From NCBI GenBank assembly GCA_938041955.1, contig CALISD010000010.1:62001-126000 (forward strand): a DNA stretch of 64,000 nt, in the 5' to 3' direction. Under the pieces are notes generated by a model. It did not search any database, had not been told where the DNA came from, and saw nothing but the letters and a program-made list of their open reading frames with translations. The stretch comes from an uncultured Granulosicoccaceae bacterium. GTDB lineage: Bacteria; Pseudomonadota; Gammaproteobacteria; Granulosicoccales; Granulosicoccaceae. Below, one piece after another: positions 43,256-52,606 of this stretch. The position numbers were made by a program, and so were the translations under genes. The stretch's first letter is position 1, and the number at the start of each line of letters is the position of its first letter.

Positions 43256-44107
43256 GTGCTTTGCTCACTGCGTTTTTTTTCTACTGCCCTCCTATTCTGC
43301 CTGACCGTCGCGACAACAGCGTCGGCGGCTTCGACATCGGATCACTTTCGTCTCCCCACCGTGCAGCATACCCCCGGTGGCGTTGCGATTATTGATCTTG
43401 GCGAAAGGGATGCCGCCGCACCAACTGCAACGTTCAACGATATTCCCGTCGCTGTGGTCAACACAAACCAGGGCTATCGCGCACTGGTCGGCATTCCACT
43501 ATCAACCAAGCCGGGATGGCACACTTTAAAAATTAAATACGCCGACGGCGCCAGTGCGCTGCATGAGTTTGAGGTCGAATCAAAAGATTACCCTGAGCAA
43601 CACATCACCATAAAGAACAAACGCCAGGTCAATCCCAATGAAACCGATATGGTGCGTATCAAGAAAGACCGCACCTCAATTGCCAATGCGAAACGCTACC
43701 GACACGATGCAACACTGGGCCTCAGATTTGATTTACCCACAGAGGGCATTCGCAGTAGCTCATTTGGCTCCAGACGATTCTTCAACAAGCAGCCTCGCAA
43801 TCCACACGGCGGTATGGACATCGCCGCTCCTGAAGGCACACCTGTCTACGCACCAGCTGACGGATACGTCGTTGAGGCCAGCGATTACTTTTTCAGTGGC
43901 AACTGCATATTCCTTGGCCACGGCCAGGGACTGCAAACCTTCTATGCGCACCTGAGCAAAATCGATGTAAAGCCTGGCGAAATGGTCAAACGCGGGCAGA
44001 AGATCGGTGAAGTCGGGGCAACAGGCAGAGTCACCGGCGCCCACCTGCACTGGTCAGTGGGTTTAAATCGAACCTGGGTAGATCCGGAGCTGTTTCTGGT
44101 CGAGTAA
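43256..44107 (+). CDS. M23-family metallopeptidase (LytM domain)
   Basis: A 283-residue periplasmic protein with a signal peptide (about 1-24) and a C-terminal LytM/peptidase M23 domain. The zinc-binding motifs are NPHGGMDIAAPEGTPVYAPADG (HxxxD) and the HLHWSVGL pair at the end; TGRVTGAHLHW is typical of active LytM enzymes. It should cleave peptidoglycan cross-links. Residues 30-120 form a separate, beta-rich N-terminal part. Start is GTG at 43256 with GGGGA 6 nt upstream. Active rather than degenerate: all zinc ligands are present. Confidence 0.9.
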   Translation: MLCSLRFFSTALLFCLTVATTASAASTSDHFRLPTVQHTPGGVAIIDLGERDAAAPTATFNDIPVAVVNTNQGYRALVGIPLSTKPGWHTLKIKYADGASALHEFEVESKDYPEQHITIKNKRQVNPNETDMVRIKKDRTSIANAKRYRHDATLGLRFDLPTEGIRSSSFGSRRFFNKQPRNPHGGMDIAAPEGTPVYAPADGYVVEASDYFFSGNCIFLGHGQGLQTFYAHLSKIDVKPGEMVKRGQKIGEVGATGRVTGAHLHWSVGLNRTWVDPELFLVE

Positions 44108-44252
44108 CCACTCAACGATTCTCGTGACAGCGTTCGCGTAATTCATCAGTGCGGTACTCGAACCCCAATCTGAAGCACTGAATCGCAACCCGATACAACA
44201 GTTTTCCTCAAGTAACAATTGCCCCGGCCGTTACAGTGCCCCAGAGCGTACA

Positions 44253-44271
44253 GACACTTACCGTAAGTGTC
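44253..44271. repeat. 19-bp palindrome upstream of the astacin gene
   Basis: GACACTTAC-C-GTAAGTGTC, a perfect palindrome with a single central base, about 80 bp upstream of the astacin start. Its form suits a homodimer operator, but I do not recognise the regulator. Confidence 0.4.
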
Positions 44272-44351
44272 CGTGCCCAATGCTTGGTGACTATAAAAAT
44301 TATTAACACACCAGGCAAATTAAAAGCCCAACAAAGGCCAGGGGTTGAGTT

Positions 44352-45755
44352 TTGAAGATTTGTTTATTCAGTATTACACCGCGCAGTGCACTAGCGCTGT
44401 CAGTGATATGTACATCACTGACATCAGTCAATGCATTTGCCGAAAACGATGAGTCTGCACACGCTGCAAATCATCCGTCCGACAGTTTCTCGCAAGTTAT
44501 CGTGCCCATGGCATTCCGCAATGGTGAGACTCACCTGCGAGTGTTGGACAACATCAATGGTGTTGCCATTGCCGAGGGAGATATAATTTTCGGCGATGCT
44601 GAACAATACTTTTATCACAGCAAGCAGCGCTCAATTCGCGGCCTGAGTAACTATATCTATGGAACGGTTTGGCCGAACGGCGTCGTACCTTATAGCATCA
44701 GTGATCAGCTTTCGGCTTCAGCGGTAGCCAAAGTCTACGCGGCGATCGAGAGTTGGAATGCGACCGGTGCAGTCACACTGGTTGAACGAACCGCCAGTAC
44801 AGCGACCGCTTACCCTAACTATATAGATTTCATAGATGCCAATCAGTGTGCGTCATGGGTTGGCTTTCAGAATACCGGTGCGCAAAGCATTTACACCGGG
44901 GACAAATGCAGTGAAGGCAGTATGATTCATGAAATCGGTCATGCCTTGGGACTATTGCATGAGCACACCCGACCTGATCGAGATAACTATGTTCAGATCA
45001 ACTGGGACAGCATCAGCACCGATAAAACCCATAACTTTGACATACTGACTGATGCCATTACCTTAGGTGAGTACGACTATTCATCTATCATGCACTATGG
45101 CACACACTTTTTCTCCGCCGACGGCAGGGAAACCATCACGGCGCTACAAAACAGTGATGCGAAAATCGGCCAAAGGGAGTTCATCAGTGACGGCGACAAG
45201 CAATCTGTTATAGAACTTTATCAAAGTGAGCTTTCCATTGTCAGTGCAGCACCAAACAACGCTGTTGCAGGTGCGGATATGCAGCTTGATATGTTTGTCA
45301 CCAACAATTCGGACATGGGTGCTAACCGGGTGTCACTCCGTACCAGTGTTCCGGCAGAATCTAAGCTGGTTTCTTTTTCTTCGTCAAGCTGGATTTGTCA
45401 GCAAGCTGGCGCAGGCGAAGATGTGGTCTGCCAAACATCGGTCTTGGCAAAGAATGCCAACTCGTCAGTGTCTTTGAATCTGACAACGCCTGCGTCAACC
45501 GGGGACGTTTCATTTACGGCTGTACTGGACTCGAGTACATTTGATACAGATCAATCAAACAATACCGATCAATCCAGCACCACTCTGGTCGCGACTTCAA
45601 ACGATGTTTCCGGTAACGAGAAAGCCGCAGCTCAGCCACAACCTGCATTTGCAGCTGCAACAGCTGAACCTGTTAGTTCAGGGGGTAGTTCAGGGGGTGG
45701 TTCATTCGGTCTAATGGGCTTGCTGTTGGTATTGTTTCGCCGAAAGATGATATAG
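44352..45755 (+). CDS. Astacin-like (M12A) metalloprotease with GlyGly-CTERM tail
   Basis: A 467-residue secreted zinc protease. It starts TTG (44352, AGGGG upstream) with a signal peptide (about 1-30). The catalytic domain has HEIGHALGLLHEHTRPDRDNY (residues 193-213), the HExxHxxGxxHExxRxDRD astacin signature, and the Met-turn SSIMHYG (about 244-250). After it comes a DUF11/CARDB-like beta domain (about 300-405). The tail is a GGSSGGGSFG linker, a hydrophobic helix and a basic end (RRK), the layout of GlyGly-CTERM sorting signals processed by rhombosortase. No rhombosortase gene is in this window. Confidence 0.88.
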   Translation: MKICLFSITPRSALALSVICTSLTSVNAFAENDESAHAANHPSDSFSQVIVPMAFRNGETHLRVLDNINGVAIAEGDIIFGDAEQYFYHSKQRSIRGLSNYIYGTVWPNGVVPYSISDQLSASAVAKVYAAIESWNATGAVTLVERTASTATAYPNYIDFIDANQCASWVGFQNTGAQSIYTGDKCSEGSMIHEIGHALGLLHEHTRPDRDNYVQINWDSISTDKTHNFDILTDAITLGEYDYSSIMHYGTHFFSADGRETITALQNSDAKIGQREFISDGDKQSVIELYQSELSIVSAAPNNAVAGADMQLDMFVTNNSDMGANRVSLRTSVPAESKLVSFSSSSWICQQAGAGEDVVCQTSVLAKNANSSVSLNLTTPASTGDVSFTAVLDSSTFDTDQSNNTDQSSTTLVATSNDVSGNEKAAAQPQPAFAAATAEPVSSGGSSGGGSFGLMGLLLVLFRRKMI

Positions 45756-45919
45756 ATTTGTGTCGCGCGACTCGTTATTGGCATCGCGCGTCGTTATCAG
45801 TAACGATACCCGTATTAGTACCCGCATAGAGTGGGTGCTGCCAATAGTAGGAACTGGCACAGCCCTCCATTCCGGTGGCTGTGATAACCTTCCATCATTG
45901 GATTCTTAACAGTACCTCA

Positions 45920-47101
45920 ATGAAAGTAATGATCAGCGCTGGCGAGGCGTCGGGCGACATGCATGCAGCAGGTGTCGTCGATGCACTAGTCGCAATCGCA
46001 TCGGACGCGGCACCCGACTCAACTCCGATTGAGTTTTTCGGTATGGGTGGAAACCGCCTGGCGGACACCGGCATGGAGATCCTCGTTGACGTGGATAAGA
46101 ATGCCGTGATGGGGCTATTAGAGGTGCTCCACAAATACCCTGCCCTGCGAGCAAATTTATCAACTCTGCGTAACGCCCTATCAGAACGTCGCCCGGACAT
46201 CCTGGTACTGGTCGACTATCCGCACTTCAATATGAAGCTCGCTACCACCGCCAAGTCTCTTGGCATTCCAGTGCTTTTCTTTATCGCACCAAAAGTGTGG
46301 GCATCACGCGCCGGTCGTATTGCAGAACTCAGCAAGCTCGTCGATCACATGGCATTGATTCTGCCGTTTGAAAAAAAGATTTTTGACGATGCGCAGATAG
46401 CCTGCTCCTATGTCGGCAATCCATTAATGGATAACAAATCACTGATTGAGGCCGCAAGTAGCACTCCTTCTGATAAGAGCGCGACGAAGCGAATCGCACT
46501 GCTGCCTGGCAGTCGCAAAAGTGAAATCAGCATGCTATTACCTCCGATGCTGAAAGCTTGTGAAAATCTGGCTAAGCAGCATACAGAGATAGAATTCGTT
46601 CTGCCGGTCGCCGAAACTATCGAACTTACGCTACTGGAAAAAATGGCCAATGATTGCGATGCGAGCGTTACCTTCATACAGTCAACGGACTACGAAATTC
46701 TTGCTACTTGCGATGCTGCGTTAGTCGCCTCCGGCACTGCCACTTTGGAGTTAGCTATTCTTGGTGTACCCATGGTGGTTATTTATAAACTCAAACCACT
46801 GAGCTACAAGGTATTAAAGCGCTGGCTAACAATAGAACATATAAGCCTGGTTAACATCATCGCTGACAAACGCGTGGTGCCTGAACTTCTGCAAGATGAA
46901 GTGACAGAAGAGAATCTCACGGCAGAGATAAACACGCTTCTCATGAACAAAGAAACCAACAACGAGCAATTGACAGGGCTGGCGTCGGTATACAAACAAC
47001 TTGGCTCTCAAGGCGCAAGCAAGCGAACCGCAGAATTGATTTTGTCTCTGGTGAATAAAGCCAGATCAGATGCCAACGTCAAAGATATCGCCTGCACGTA
47101 G
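45920..47101 (+). CDS. lpxB: Lipid-A-disaccharide synthase
   Basis: A 393-residue glycosyltransferase (GT19) that joins UDP-2,3-diacylglucosamine and lipid X to make the lipid A disaccharide at the inner membrane. Hallmarks are MISAGEASGDMHAAGV at the N-terminus, ILVLVDYPHFNMKLA, IAPKVWASRAGRI, LLPGSRKSEI and ASGTATLELAILGVPMVVIYK near the C-terminus. Start at ATG 45920 fits the family. It is convergent with lpxA (8-bp gap) although lpxA and lpxB are usually codirectional, so this gene has been inverted. Confidence 0.95.
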   Translation: MKVMISAGEASGDMHAAGVVDALVAIASDAAPDSTPIEFFGMGGNRLADTGMEILVDVDKNAVMGLLEVLHKYPALRANLSTLRNALSERRPDILVLVDYPHFNMKLATTAKSLGIPVLFFIAPKVWASRAGRIAELSKLVDHMALILPFEKKIFDDAQIACSYVGNPLMDNKSLIEAASSTPSDKSATKRIALLPGSRKSEISMLLPPMLKACENLAKQHTEIEFVLPVAETIELTLLEKMANDCDASVTFIQSTDYEILATCDAALVASGTATLELAILGVPMVVIYKLKPLSYKVLKRWLTIEHISLVNIIADKRVVPELLQDEVTEENLTAEINTLLMNKETNNEQLTGLASVYKQLGSQGASKRTAELILSLVNKARSDANVKDIACT

Positions 47102-47108
47102 TTCGAGT

Positions 47109-47882
47109 CTAACTGACCGTACCGCGCTCGGCACTGCGAACAAAATCCAACATGTTTTTTACCCCTGGAAACTGATCTGCAAGTTGCTGCACTTCCTCAA
47201 ACACTGATTCTTCAATCACCCCCTTTCTACGGACCAGACTCAAGTAGCTTTTTTGTAGAGCGCTGATCTCTTCCTTACTAAAGCCGCGTCGCTTTAAGCC
47301 TTGCTTGTTGATCCCTTTAGACTCTGCATAGTGCCCGGTCACCAGCAAATACGGCGGTACATCTTTGTTTATCACTGACCCCATACCGGAAAAGCTGTGT
47401 GCTCCGATACGACTGAATTGATGAACCAGGGTAAACCCGCCCAGGATGGCGTAATCACCCACTGACACATGCCCCGCCAGTGATGCTGAATTGGCAAAAA
47501 CAGTGTGGTTATCTATGAGGCAATCATGCGCTACATGAACGTAAGCCATGAGAAGATTGTCATTACCTATTCGTGTCACCCCACCACCACCTGCAGTACC
47601 ACGATTTACCGTGACAAATTCTCTGATTCGATTGCGACTACCAATCTCCAGCCGGCTTTCTTTGCCATCAAACTTTAGATCCTGCGGATCTGCACCAATC
47701 GATGCGAACTGAAAAATGTGGTTATCTTCTGCGATAGTGGTCGGTCCGCTTATCACGGCATGTGGACCAATGGTGTTACCGGATCCAATGACCACATCAG
47801 CACCTATCACCGCGAACGGCCCGACCTCACACGATTCATGTACCGTCGCAGACGGGTCGATAATCGCGCTTGGATGGATCAC
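47109..47882 (-). CDS. lpxA: UDP-N-acetylglucosamine acyltransferase
   Basis: A 257-residue left-handed beta-helix acyltransferase that begins lipid A synthesis by 3-O-acylation of UDP-GlcNAc. Hexapeptide repeats run from residue 5 to about 180; the catalytic His is in VHVAHDCLID. The C-terminal helical part (KRRGFSKEEISALQKSYL) is typical. The GTG at 47882 overlaps the fabZ stop by 4 bp. Order lpxD-fabZ-lpxA is the usual one. Confidence 0.96.
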   Translation of the reverse strand: MIHPSAIIDPSATVHESCEVGPFAVIGADVVIGSGNTIGPHAVISGPTTIAEDNHIFQFASIGADPQDLKFDGKESRLEIGSRNRIREFVTVNRGTAGGGGVTRIGNDNLLMAYVHVAHDCLIDNHTVFANSASLAGHVSVGDYAILGGFTLVHQFSRIGAHSFSGMGSVINKDVPPYLLVTGHYAESKGINKQGLKRRGFSKEEISALQKSYLSLVRRKGVIEESVFEEVQQLADQFPGVKNMLDFVRSAERGTVS

Positions 47883-48328
47883 AGCTCAATCTCGTTTTTA
47901 GCAATGATAATCTCCGCACTGCTACAAAGATTGCCATCGACAATCGCTGTGGCATCAAACTTTGAGATGCCGCGTCGGGTTTTTTGGTGCACCACTCTGA
48001 GTTTTATTTGATCTCCCGGAATGACCTGCTTCTTGAATCGCGCGTTATCTATCCCGACCAAAAGATACAGCGTTTCATCACTCGGGTAGCCACCAAGCTC
48101 GCGAAATGTATAGACCGCGCAGCACTGCGCCATCGCCTCTAGTATGAGCACCCCTGGAAAGACCGGGAATTGTGGAAAGTGCCCTGTAAAAATGGGCTCA
48201 TTGGCGGTGACGTTCTTTATTGCGTTAAGTTCAACACCGGGCTCAAGGCTGGTTACCCGATCTATGAGTAAGAACGGATAGCGGTGAGGCAGATATTTCA
48301 TTATCTCGGTGGTTTCAAGCGCTTCCAA
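47879..48328 (-). CDS. fabZ: 3-hydroxyacyl-ACP dehydratase FabZ
   Basis: A 149-residue hotdog-fold dehydratase of fatty acid elongation. It has LPHRYPFLLIDRV and the active-site segment GHFPQFPVFPGVLILEAMAQ with the catalytic His and Glu. The start is a TTG at 48328 with GAGAGAG upstream; the next Met lies in the conserved region and would shorten the protein. It is 66 bp downstream of lpxD and overlaps lpxA. Confidence 0.95.
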   Translation of the reverse strand: MEALETTEIMKYLPHRYPFLLIDRVTSLEPGVELNAIKNVTANEPIFTGHFPQFPVFPGVLILEAMAQCCAVYTFRELGGYPSDETLYLLVGIDNARFKKQVIPGDQIKLRVVHQKTRRGISKFDATAIVDGNLCSSAEIIIAKNEIEL

Positions 48329-48394
48329 GATACTCTCTCATTTACGGTGCGGACTGCACTAGTGTAAATAATTTGGGCGGTTATAGCAGCGCCG

Positions 48395-49414
48395 TTAGGA
48401 TTTCAGTTTACCCACTTGTCGGCTAATCTCATCCAGGCGCTGCAGCCGAACAGCGTTTTTACGCCACTGAGCTGAGGTCTCAAGGGGAAACCCGGACGAA
48501 TAGCTCCCCGGTTGCACCACGGATCGATTCACAAATGAGTTCGCAGTGATCAGCACATCGTCGCAAATAGTGATATGACCGACAATCGATACTGCACCGC
48601 CAATTCGGCAATTAGCCCCTATCGCTGTACTCCCTGCGATACCGGTACACCCTGCTATAGCGGTGTTCCGGCCGATTACCACATTGTGTGCGACCTGAAT
48701 ATGATTATCGAGTATCACTCCGTCACTGATCACAGTGTCTTCAAGTGCGCCTCGATCAACAGTTGTACAGGCTCCTATGCTCACACGGTCACCAATAACA
48801 ACCGCACCCAACTGATGTATTTTCTCCCACCCATCAGGCGCAGGTGCAAAGCCAAAGCCATCTGCACCGACTACCGCCCCTGAGTGAATCTCACTGTCAC
48901 ACCCTATACTGCAGTCACGTAATATGGTGACATTAGGGTGTATGAGCGTACCCGCACCAATTGAAACACCCTCACCAATGTAGGCGCCGGCACCAACCGA
49001 GACATTCTCTGCTAATCTGGCACCAGACGCTACAACCGCATGCTGCGCCACGGACACCCCGACGCTGAGTGCGGCAGAGGAAGCAACGCTGGCTAAATCG
49101 TGCACCCCGGTAACCGCTGTGCCATACAACTCAGCTGACCAAAGCCCTGTGAGTTTTGCATATCCGAGGTAGGGATTTTCCATCACCAATCGAATCGCAG
49201 ATGTTTCGTTGGAAAAAGCATCTGGCAGGATAACCGCCGTAGCAGCACTGGCTCGCAAAGCAGCCACAAATTTCTTGCCAGTGACAAAGGTGATGCTTCC
49301 GGCAGTTGCCGTGCCTATAGATGCAATGGAAGTCACCACAGCATCACCATCGCCACGCAGTTCCGCACCGATGGCAGTTGCTATCTCACTACACTTAAGA
49401 GATACAGTATTCAC
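48395..49414 (-). CDS. lpxD: UDP-3-O-acylglucosamine N-acyltransferase
   Basis: A 339-residue LpxD, which adds the second acyl chain at N-2. It has an N-terminal uridine-binding part (to about residue 100) and a left-handed beta-helix (GVSIGAGTLIHPNVTILRDC and many hexapeptides), with the catalytic His in HIQVAHNVVIG, and a C-terminal helix. GTG start at 49414 is likely. It lies 38 bp after ompH and before fabZ. Confidence 0.95.
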   Translation of the reverse strand: MNTVSLKCSEIATAIGAELRGDGDAVVTSIASIGTATAGSITFVTGKKFVAALRASAATAVILPDAFSNETSAIRLVMENPYLGYAKLTGLWSAELYGTAVTGVHDLASVASSAALSVGVSVAQHAVVASGARLAENVSVGAGAYIGEGVSIGAGTLIHPNVTILRDCSIGCDSEIHSGAVVGADGFGFAPAPDGWEKIHQLGAVVIGDRVSIGACTTVDRGALEDTVISDGVILDNHIQVAHNVVIGRNTAIAGCTGIAGSTAIGANCRIGGAVSIVGHITICDDVLITANSFVNRSVVQPGSYSSGFPLETSAQWRKNAVRLQRLDEISRQVGKLKS

Positions 49415-49452
49415 TGATTCCGTTTCATCGATACCGCTTCATTAGCCCGCAA

Positions 49453-49974
49453 TCAGTTGGTTTTCTGATCGTTCGACTGAGCGACAGATTGCTGTAGTTC
49501 AAACAACACCTTGTCCGTCACATCGACAGTTTTGTTAGCGAACAACACACCATCACTTATGATCATGTCGTAGTTATGGCGTTTCGCAAAGGTCGCTATT
49601 GCGTCCAGCACATATACCCGGACTTGCTTGAACTCCTGATTTTTCTGGATGTTAAGCTCTTCCCGAAACTCCTGCTCATCACGCTTCATGCGACGTTCGG
49701 TTTTTCGGTACTCGCGCTCAACCTGCGCTCGCTCTGTGGTGTTTAGCGAATCGCCATCAAGATCAGTCTTGAGTTGTTCAAGCTCACTTTTTTGTTGCTT
49801 GATAAGGTTTTGGCGTGGCGCAAACTCACGCTCAAGACGACTGCTTGCAGCCTGGGCCTGCGGCGCTTTGTCTATCAGATAGGGAATATCGACAAAGCCG
49901 ATTTTTATATCTTCAGCCCATGCTGCATTCGTCATAAACGCAAACAAGAAAATTATCGCGGCACGCGCAATCAA
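49453..49974 (-). CDS. OmpH/Skp-family periplasmic chaperone
   Basis: A 173-residue Skp-like chaperone that carries unfolded outer-membrane proteins to BAM. A signal peptide (MIARAAIIFLFAFMTNAAWA) is followed by IKIGFVDIPYLIDKAPQAQAA and a long charged coiled coil (about 40-130) and a C-terminal LPFFAIATFAKRHN-like domain end. The start is placed at TTG 49974, because GGAGGAG lies 6 nt upstream and the signal peptide then has the right length; the ATG at 49998 lacks a ribosome site. Its place between bamA and lpxD is the classic one. Confidence 0.9.
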   Translation of the reverse strand: MIARAAIIFLFAFMTNAAWAEDIKIGFVDIPYLIDKAPQAQAASSRLEREFAPRQNLIKQQKSELEQLKTDLDGDSLNTTERAQVEREYRKTERRMKRDEQEFREELNIQKNQEFKQVRVYVLDAIATFAKRHNYDMIISDGVLFANKTVDVTDKVLFELQQSVAQSNDQKTN

Positions 49975-50061
49975 GCGTAACTCCTCCGGCCAGAACATTT
50001 AGCAACTATGAGTATGACGATTCCAGGGATTGCCCTAGCGGTTTTGAACAGTGGCTGCGAG

Positions 50062-52395
50062 TTAGAAAATAGTGCCAATTGTGAAGTCAAAGTGTTTTAT
50101 CTTATCTGTTTCATCATCGTTAAACGTTTCGGCGTAAACGAAGGTCAAAGGCCCAATGGGCGCTAACCACACGAACGACAAACCATAGGATCCGCGCAAC
50201 TCCTCTGACTCAAAGTCTGACACATCCTCAAACACATTGCCAAAATCGGCAAACAAACTCAACCTGGTAGCCCCGCTCGACTCGGTAAACGGTGGCGGAA
50301 AGATCAACTCAAAGGAACCAGTTGTGCGGAAATCCCCGCCTTCGGCATTATCGAGAGAGTCTTTCGGGCCCAGAGTGTTTCTTTGGTAACCACGCACCGA
50401 CTGAATACCTCCGGCAAAAAACCGACGGAAAAACGGCAGCTTTCTCAAGCCTTTTTCGCCTTCGCCGTAGTTAATTTTGGTGCTGAACGCGAGGGTCAGG
50501 CTGTTGGTCAAAGGACGAAAGTACTCGAAGCTGTAGCCCGCCCTGAGATAAGTAAGATCACTGTTTGGTGAAGTGGCCTCCAGGCTAATCGAGTTACGTG
50601 CACCGCTGGTGGCGAATACTGTGCGATTACGTGTGTCATGCGCATAGCCCAGCGACACATCGAACAAATCGTATTCGGAGCCGAAATCATCGATGAATTG
50701 CGAAACTTCATCTGAGGTGCCGGTGGTTTCAATCGCGTTAACACGCTCATATCCAAACCCGAAACTAAAGGTTGAAAATTCACTCAGCGGCACTCCGTAC
50801 CGCACTTTCGTGCCATAGCTGTCAAGGATATAGTTGGCAGTAGAGTCGAGTTGACCGGTATCAGTCTTTCGGATAAACGCTCGCACATTGCGACTGATGC
50901 CATCATTGGTGTAATACGGATCAGTATAGGAAATCGAGAAATTATCCTGACTGGTACTGTTATCAAAAGTTACAGCCAGTCTTTCACCTGTGCCAAATAA
51001 ATTCTCTTGAGTGAAGTTAATATTAAAGATGAATCCGTCCGACCCATAACCAGCACCTGCGCCAAATGAACCCGACGCCCCTTCGAGCACGTTAACCGAG
51101 ATATCAACCAGATCATCAGTGCCCGGCACACGCGGCGTGTTTATAGACACTCTCTCAATATACGGCAGACGTTGAAGTCTCGTTTGCGAACGCGATAATG
51201 CCGCAGGTGAAAATCTACTGCCCTCCATCTGGCGCATCTCACGGCGAAGCACTTCGTCCTGGGTTCGTTCCTGACCACTGAATATGATTCGGCGCACATA
51301 CACACGTTTTCCCGGGTTTACCGTGTATTCAAGATTAACAGTGTTGCTGTCATCATCGAGGTCGGGTATCACATTGACGGCCGCAAAAGCATAGCCGTCT
51401 TCACCAAGACGATCACTTATCGCACTGGAACTCTCCGTCATATTCTTACGTGAATAGATATCACCACGATTTAATAATAACAATGCTTCCAGCGTCTCTT
51501 TATCTACATCTACGCCTAAATTTTCACCGGAAAAAGTGACATCACCCACTGTGTATTGCTTGCCTTCATCTATATTGATAGTGATGTTAATGTCTTGCTT
51601 GTCTGGCGAGATAGTGACTTGGGTGGACTTTATATCAAAGCGCAAATATCCACGGTCAAAATACCAGGCTCGCAAAGTTTCGGTATCTGCCGAAAGCTTT
51701 GCTCTTGAATATTTGTCGCGTGAACTGAATGGGTTCGCGCTGCGAGTGCCAGAGGCTAAAAGCTTCAGCAGCTCTTTTTCACTGAAATCTTTATTGCCGA
51801 CAATATTGACGTGGCTGATTCGCGCGACAGCACCTTCTTCGATATCAATAGACACACTCACTCTATTGCGATCAAGCTCTTCAACACTCGACTCCACACG
51901 CGTGCCGTATTGACCCCGGCTGAAATACACCTGGCGAACTTCTGTTTCAAGGTTGTCCAGCACCGAACGCCTGAATATGCGGCCCGTCGCCAAGCCGATG
52001 TCCTGCAAAGTTTCATTAAGTTGTTCAGAGGGCAAGTCTTCATTGCCACTTACTTCAATGAGAGCAATGGTAGGGCGTTCAACCACAGTGACAATTAGTG
52101 AGGACTCATCTCGTGTAATAGTGATGTCATCGAATAACTCAGTGTCATACAGCGCCCTGATCACACGGCCGCTATCACTGCCTTGGCGAAACCTCTCTCC
52201 GGCGCGCAGCGGGAGGTAGTTCAGAACAGTCCCTGTCTCGACCTTTTCATTACCGCGAACAATAATATCGCCAATAACAAACTCTGCCTCTGCGGCATAG
52301 AGATCTGAATGGAAGGGAGTGGATACGCCTGCGGCGCTGAGTAGTAGCAGCACCAGTAGACGCCACTTGAATCGGCAAAAAGTACCTGATGGCAT
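50062..52395 (-). CDS. bamA: Outer membrane protein assembly factor BamA
   Basis: A roughly 777-residue Omp85 protein, the core of the BAM complex inserting beta-barrels. It has a signal peptide, five POTRA domains (about 40-430, e.g. FVIGDIIVRGNEKV, VERPTIALIEVSGNEDL) and a 16-strand barrel with the conserved loop-6 motif VRGYQRNTLGP and a terminal aromatic residue (TIGTIF). The N-terminal start is uncertain: the ATG 52395 gives a suitable signal peptide; an in-frame GTG at 52443 would add 16 residues. It lies between rseP and ompH. Confidence 0.95.
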   Translation of the reverse strand: MPSGTFCRFKWRLLVLLLLSAAGVSTPFHSDLYAAEAEFVIGDIIVRGNEKVETGTVLNYLPLRAGERFRQGSDSGRVIRALYDTELFDDITITRDESSLIVTVVERPTIALIEVSGNEDLPSEQLNETLQDIGLATGRIFRRSVLDNLETEVRQVYFSRGQYGTRVESSVEELDRNRVSVSIDIEEGAVARISHVNIVGNKDFSEKELLKLLASGTRSANPFSSRDKYSRAKLSADTETLRAWYFDRGYLRFDIKSTQVTISPDKQDINITINIDEGKQYTVGDVTFSGENLGVDVDKETLEALLLLNRGDIYSRKNMTESSSAISDRLGEDGYAFAAVNVIPDLDDDSNTVNLEYTVNPGKRVYVRRIIFSGQERTQDEVLRREMRQMEGSRFSPAALSRSQTRLQRLPYIERVSINTPRVPGTDDLVDISVNVLEGASGSFGAGAGYGSDGFIFNINFTQENLFGTGERLAVTFDNSTSQDNFSISYTDPYYTNDGISRNVRAFIRKTDTGQLDSTANYILDSYGTKVRYGVPLSEFSTFSFGFGYERVNAIETTGTSDEVSQFIDDFGSEYDLFDVSLGYAHDTRNRTVFATSGARNSISLEATSPNSDLTYLRAGYSFEYFRPLTNSLTLAFSTKINYGEGEKGLRKLPFFRRFFAGGIQSVRGYQRNTLGPKDSLDNAEGGDFRTTGSFELIFPPPFTESSGATRLSLFADFGNVFEDVSDFESEELRGSYGLSFVWLAPIGPLTFVYAETFNDDETDKIKHFDFTIGTIF

Positions 52396-52606
52396 GGACG
52401 GTAAGCAGCGGAGAATTCGCGACAGAATACCAACTGCACCCACACAGAGGGATTACCGAATCTAAACCTAAAAGCCAAGGTGAAAACAGAGCTCAAGCAA
52501 AGTTTCCGCAGCATACACATAGCCCCTACAGCGGCGGAATTCTGCGGATACACACCTGCTTACCGGCTTATCATCCTACCACTGTGCCAGTTTGTCCTGA
52601 GCAACA

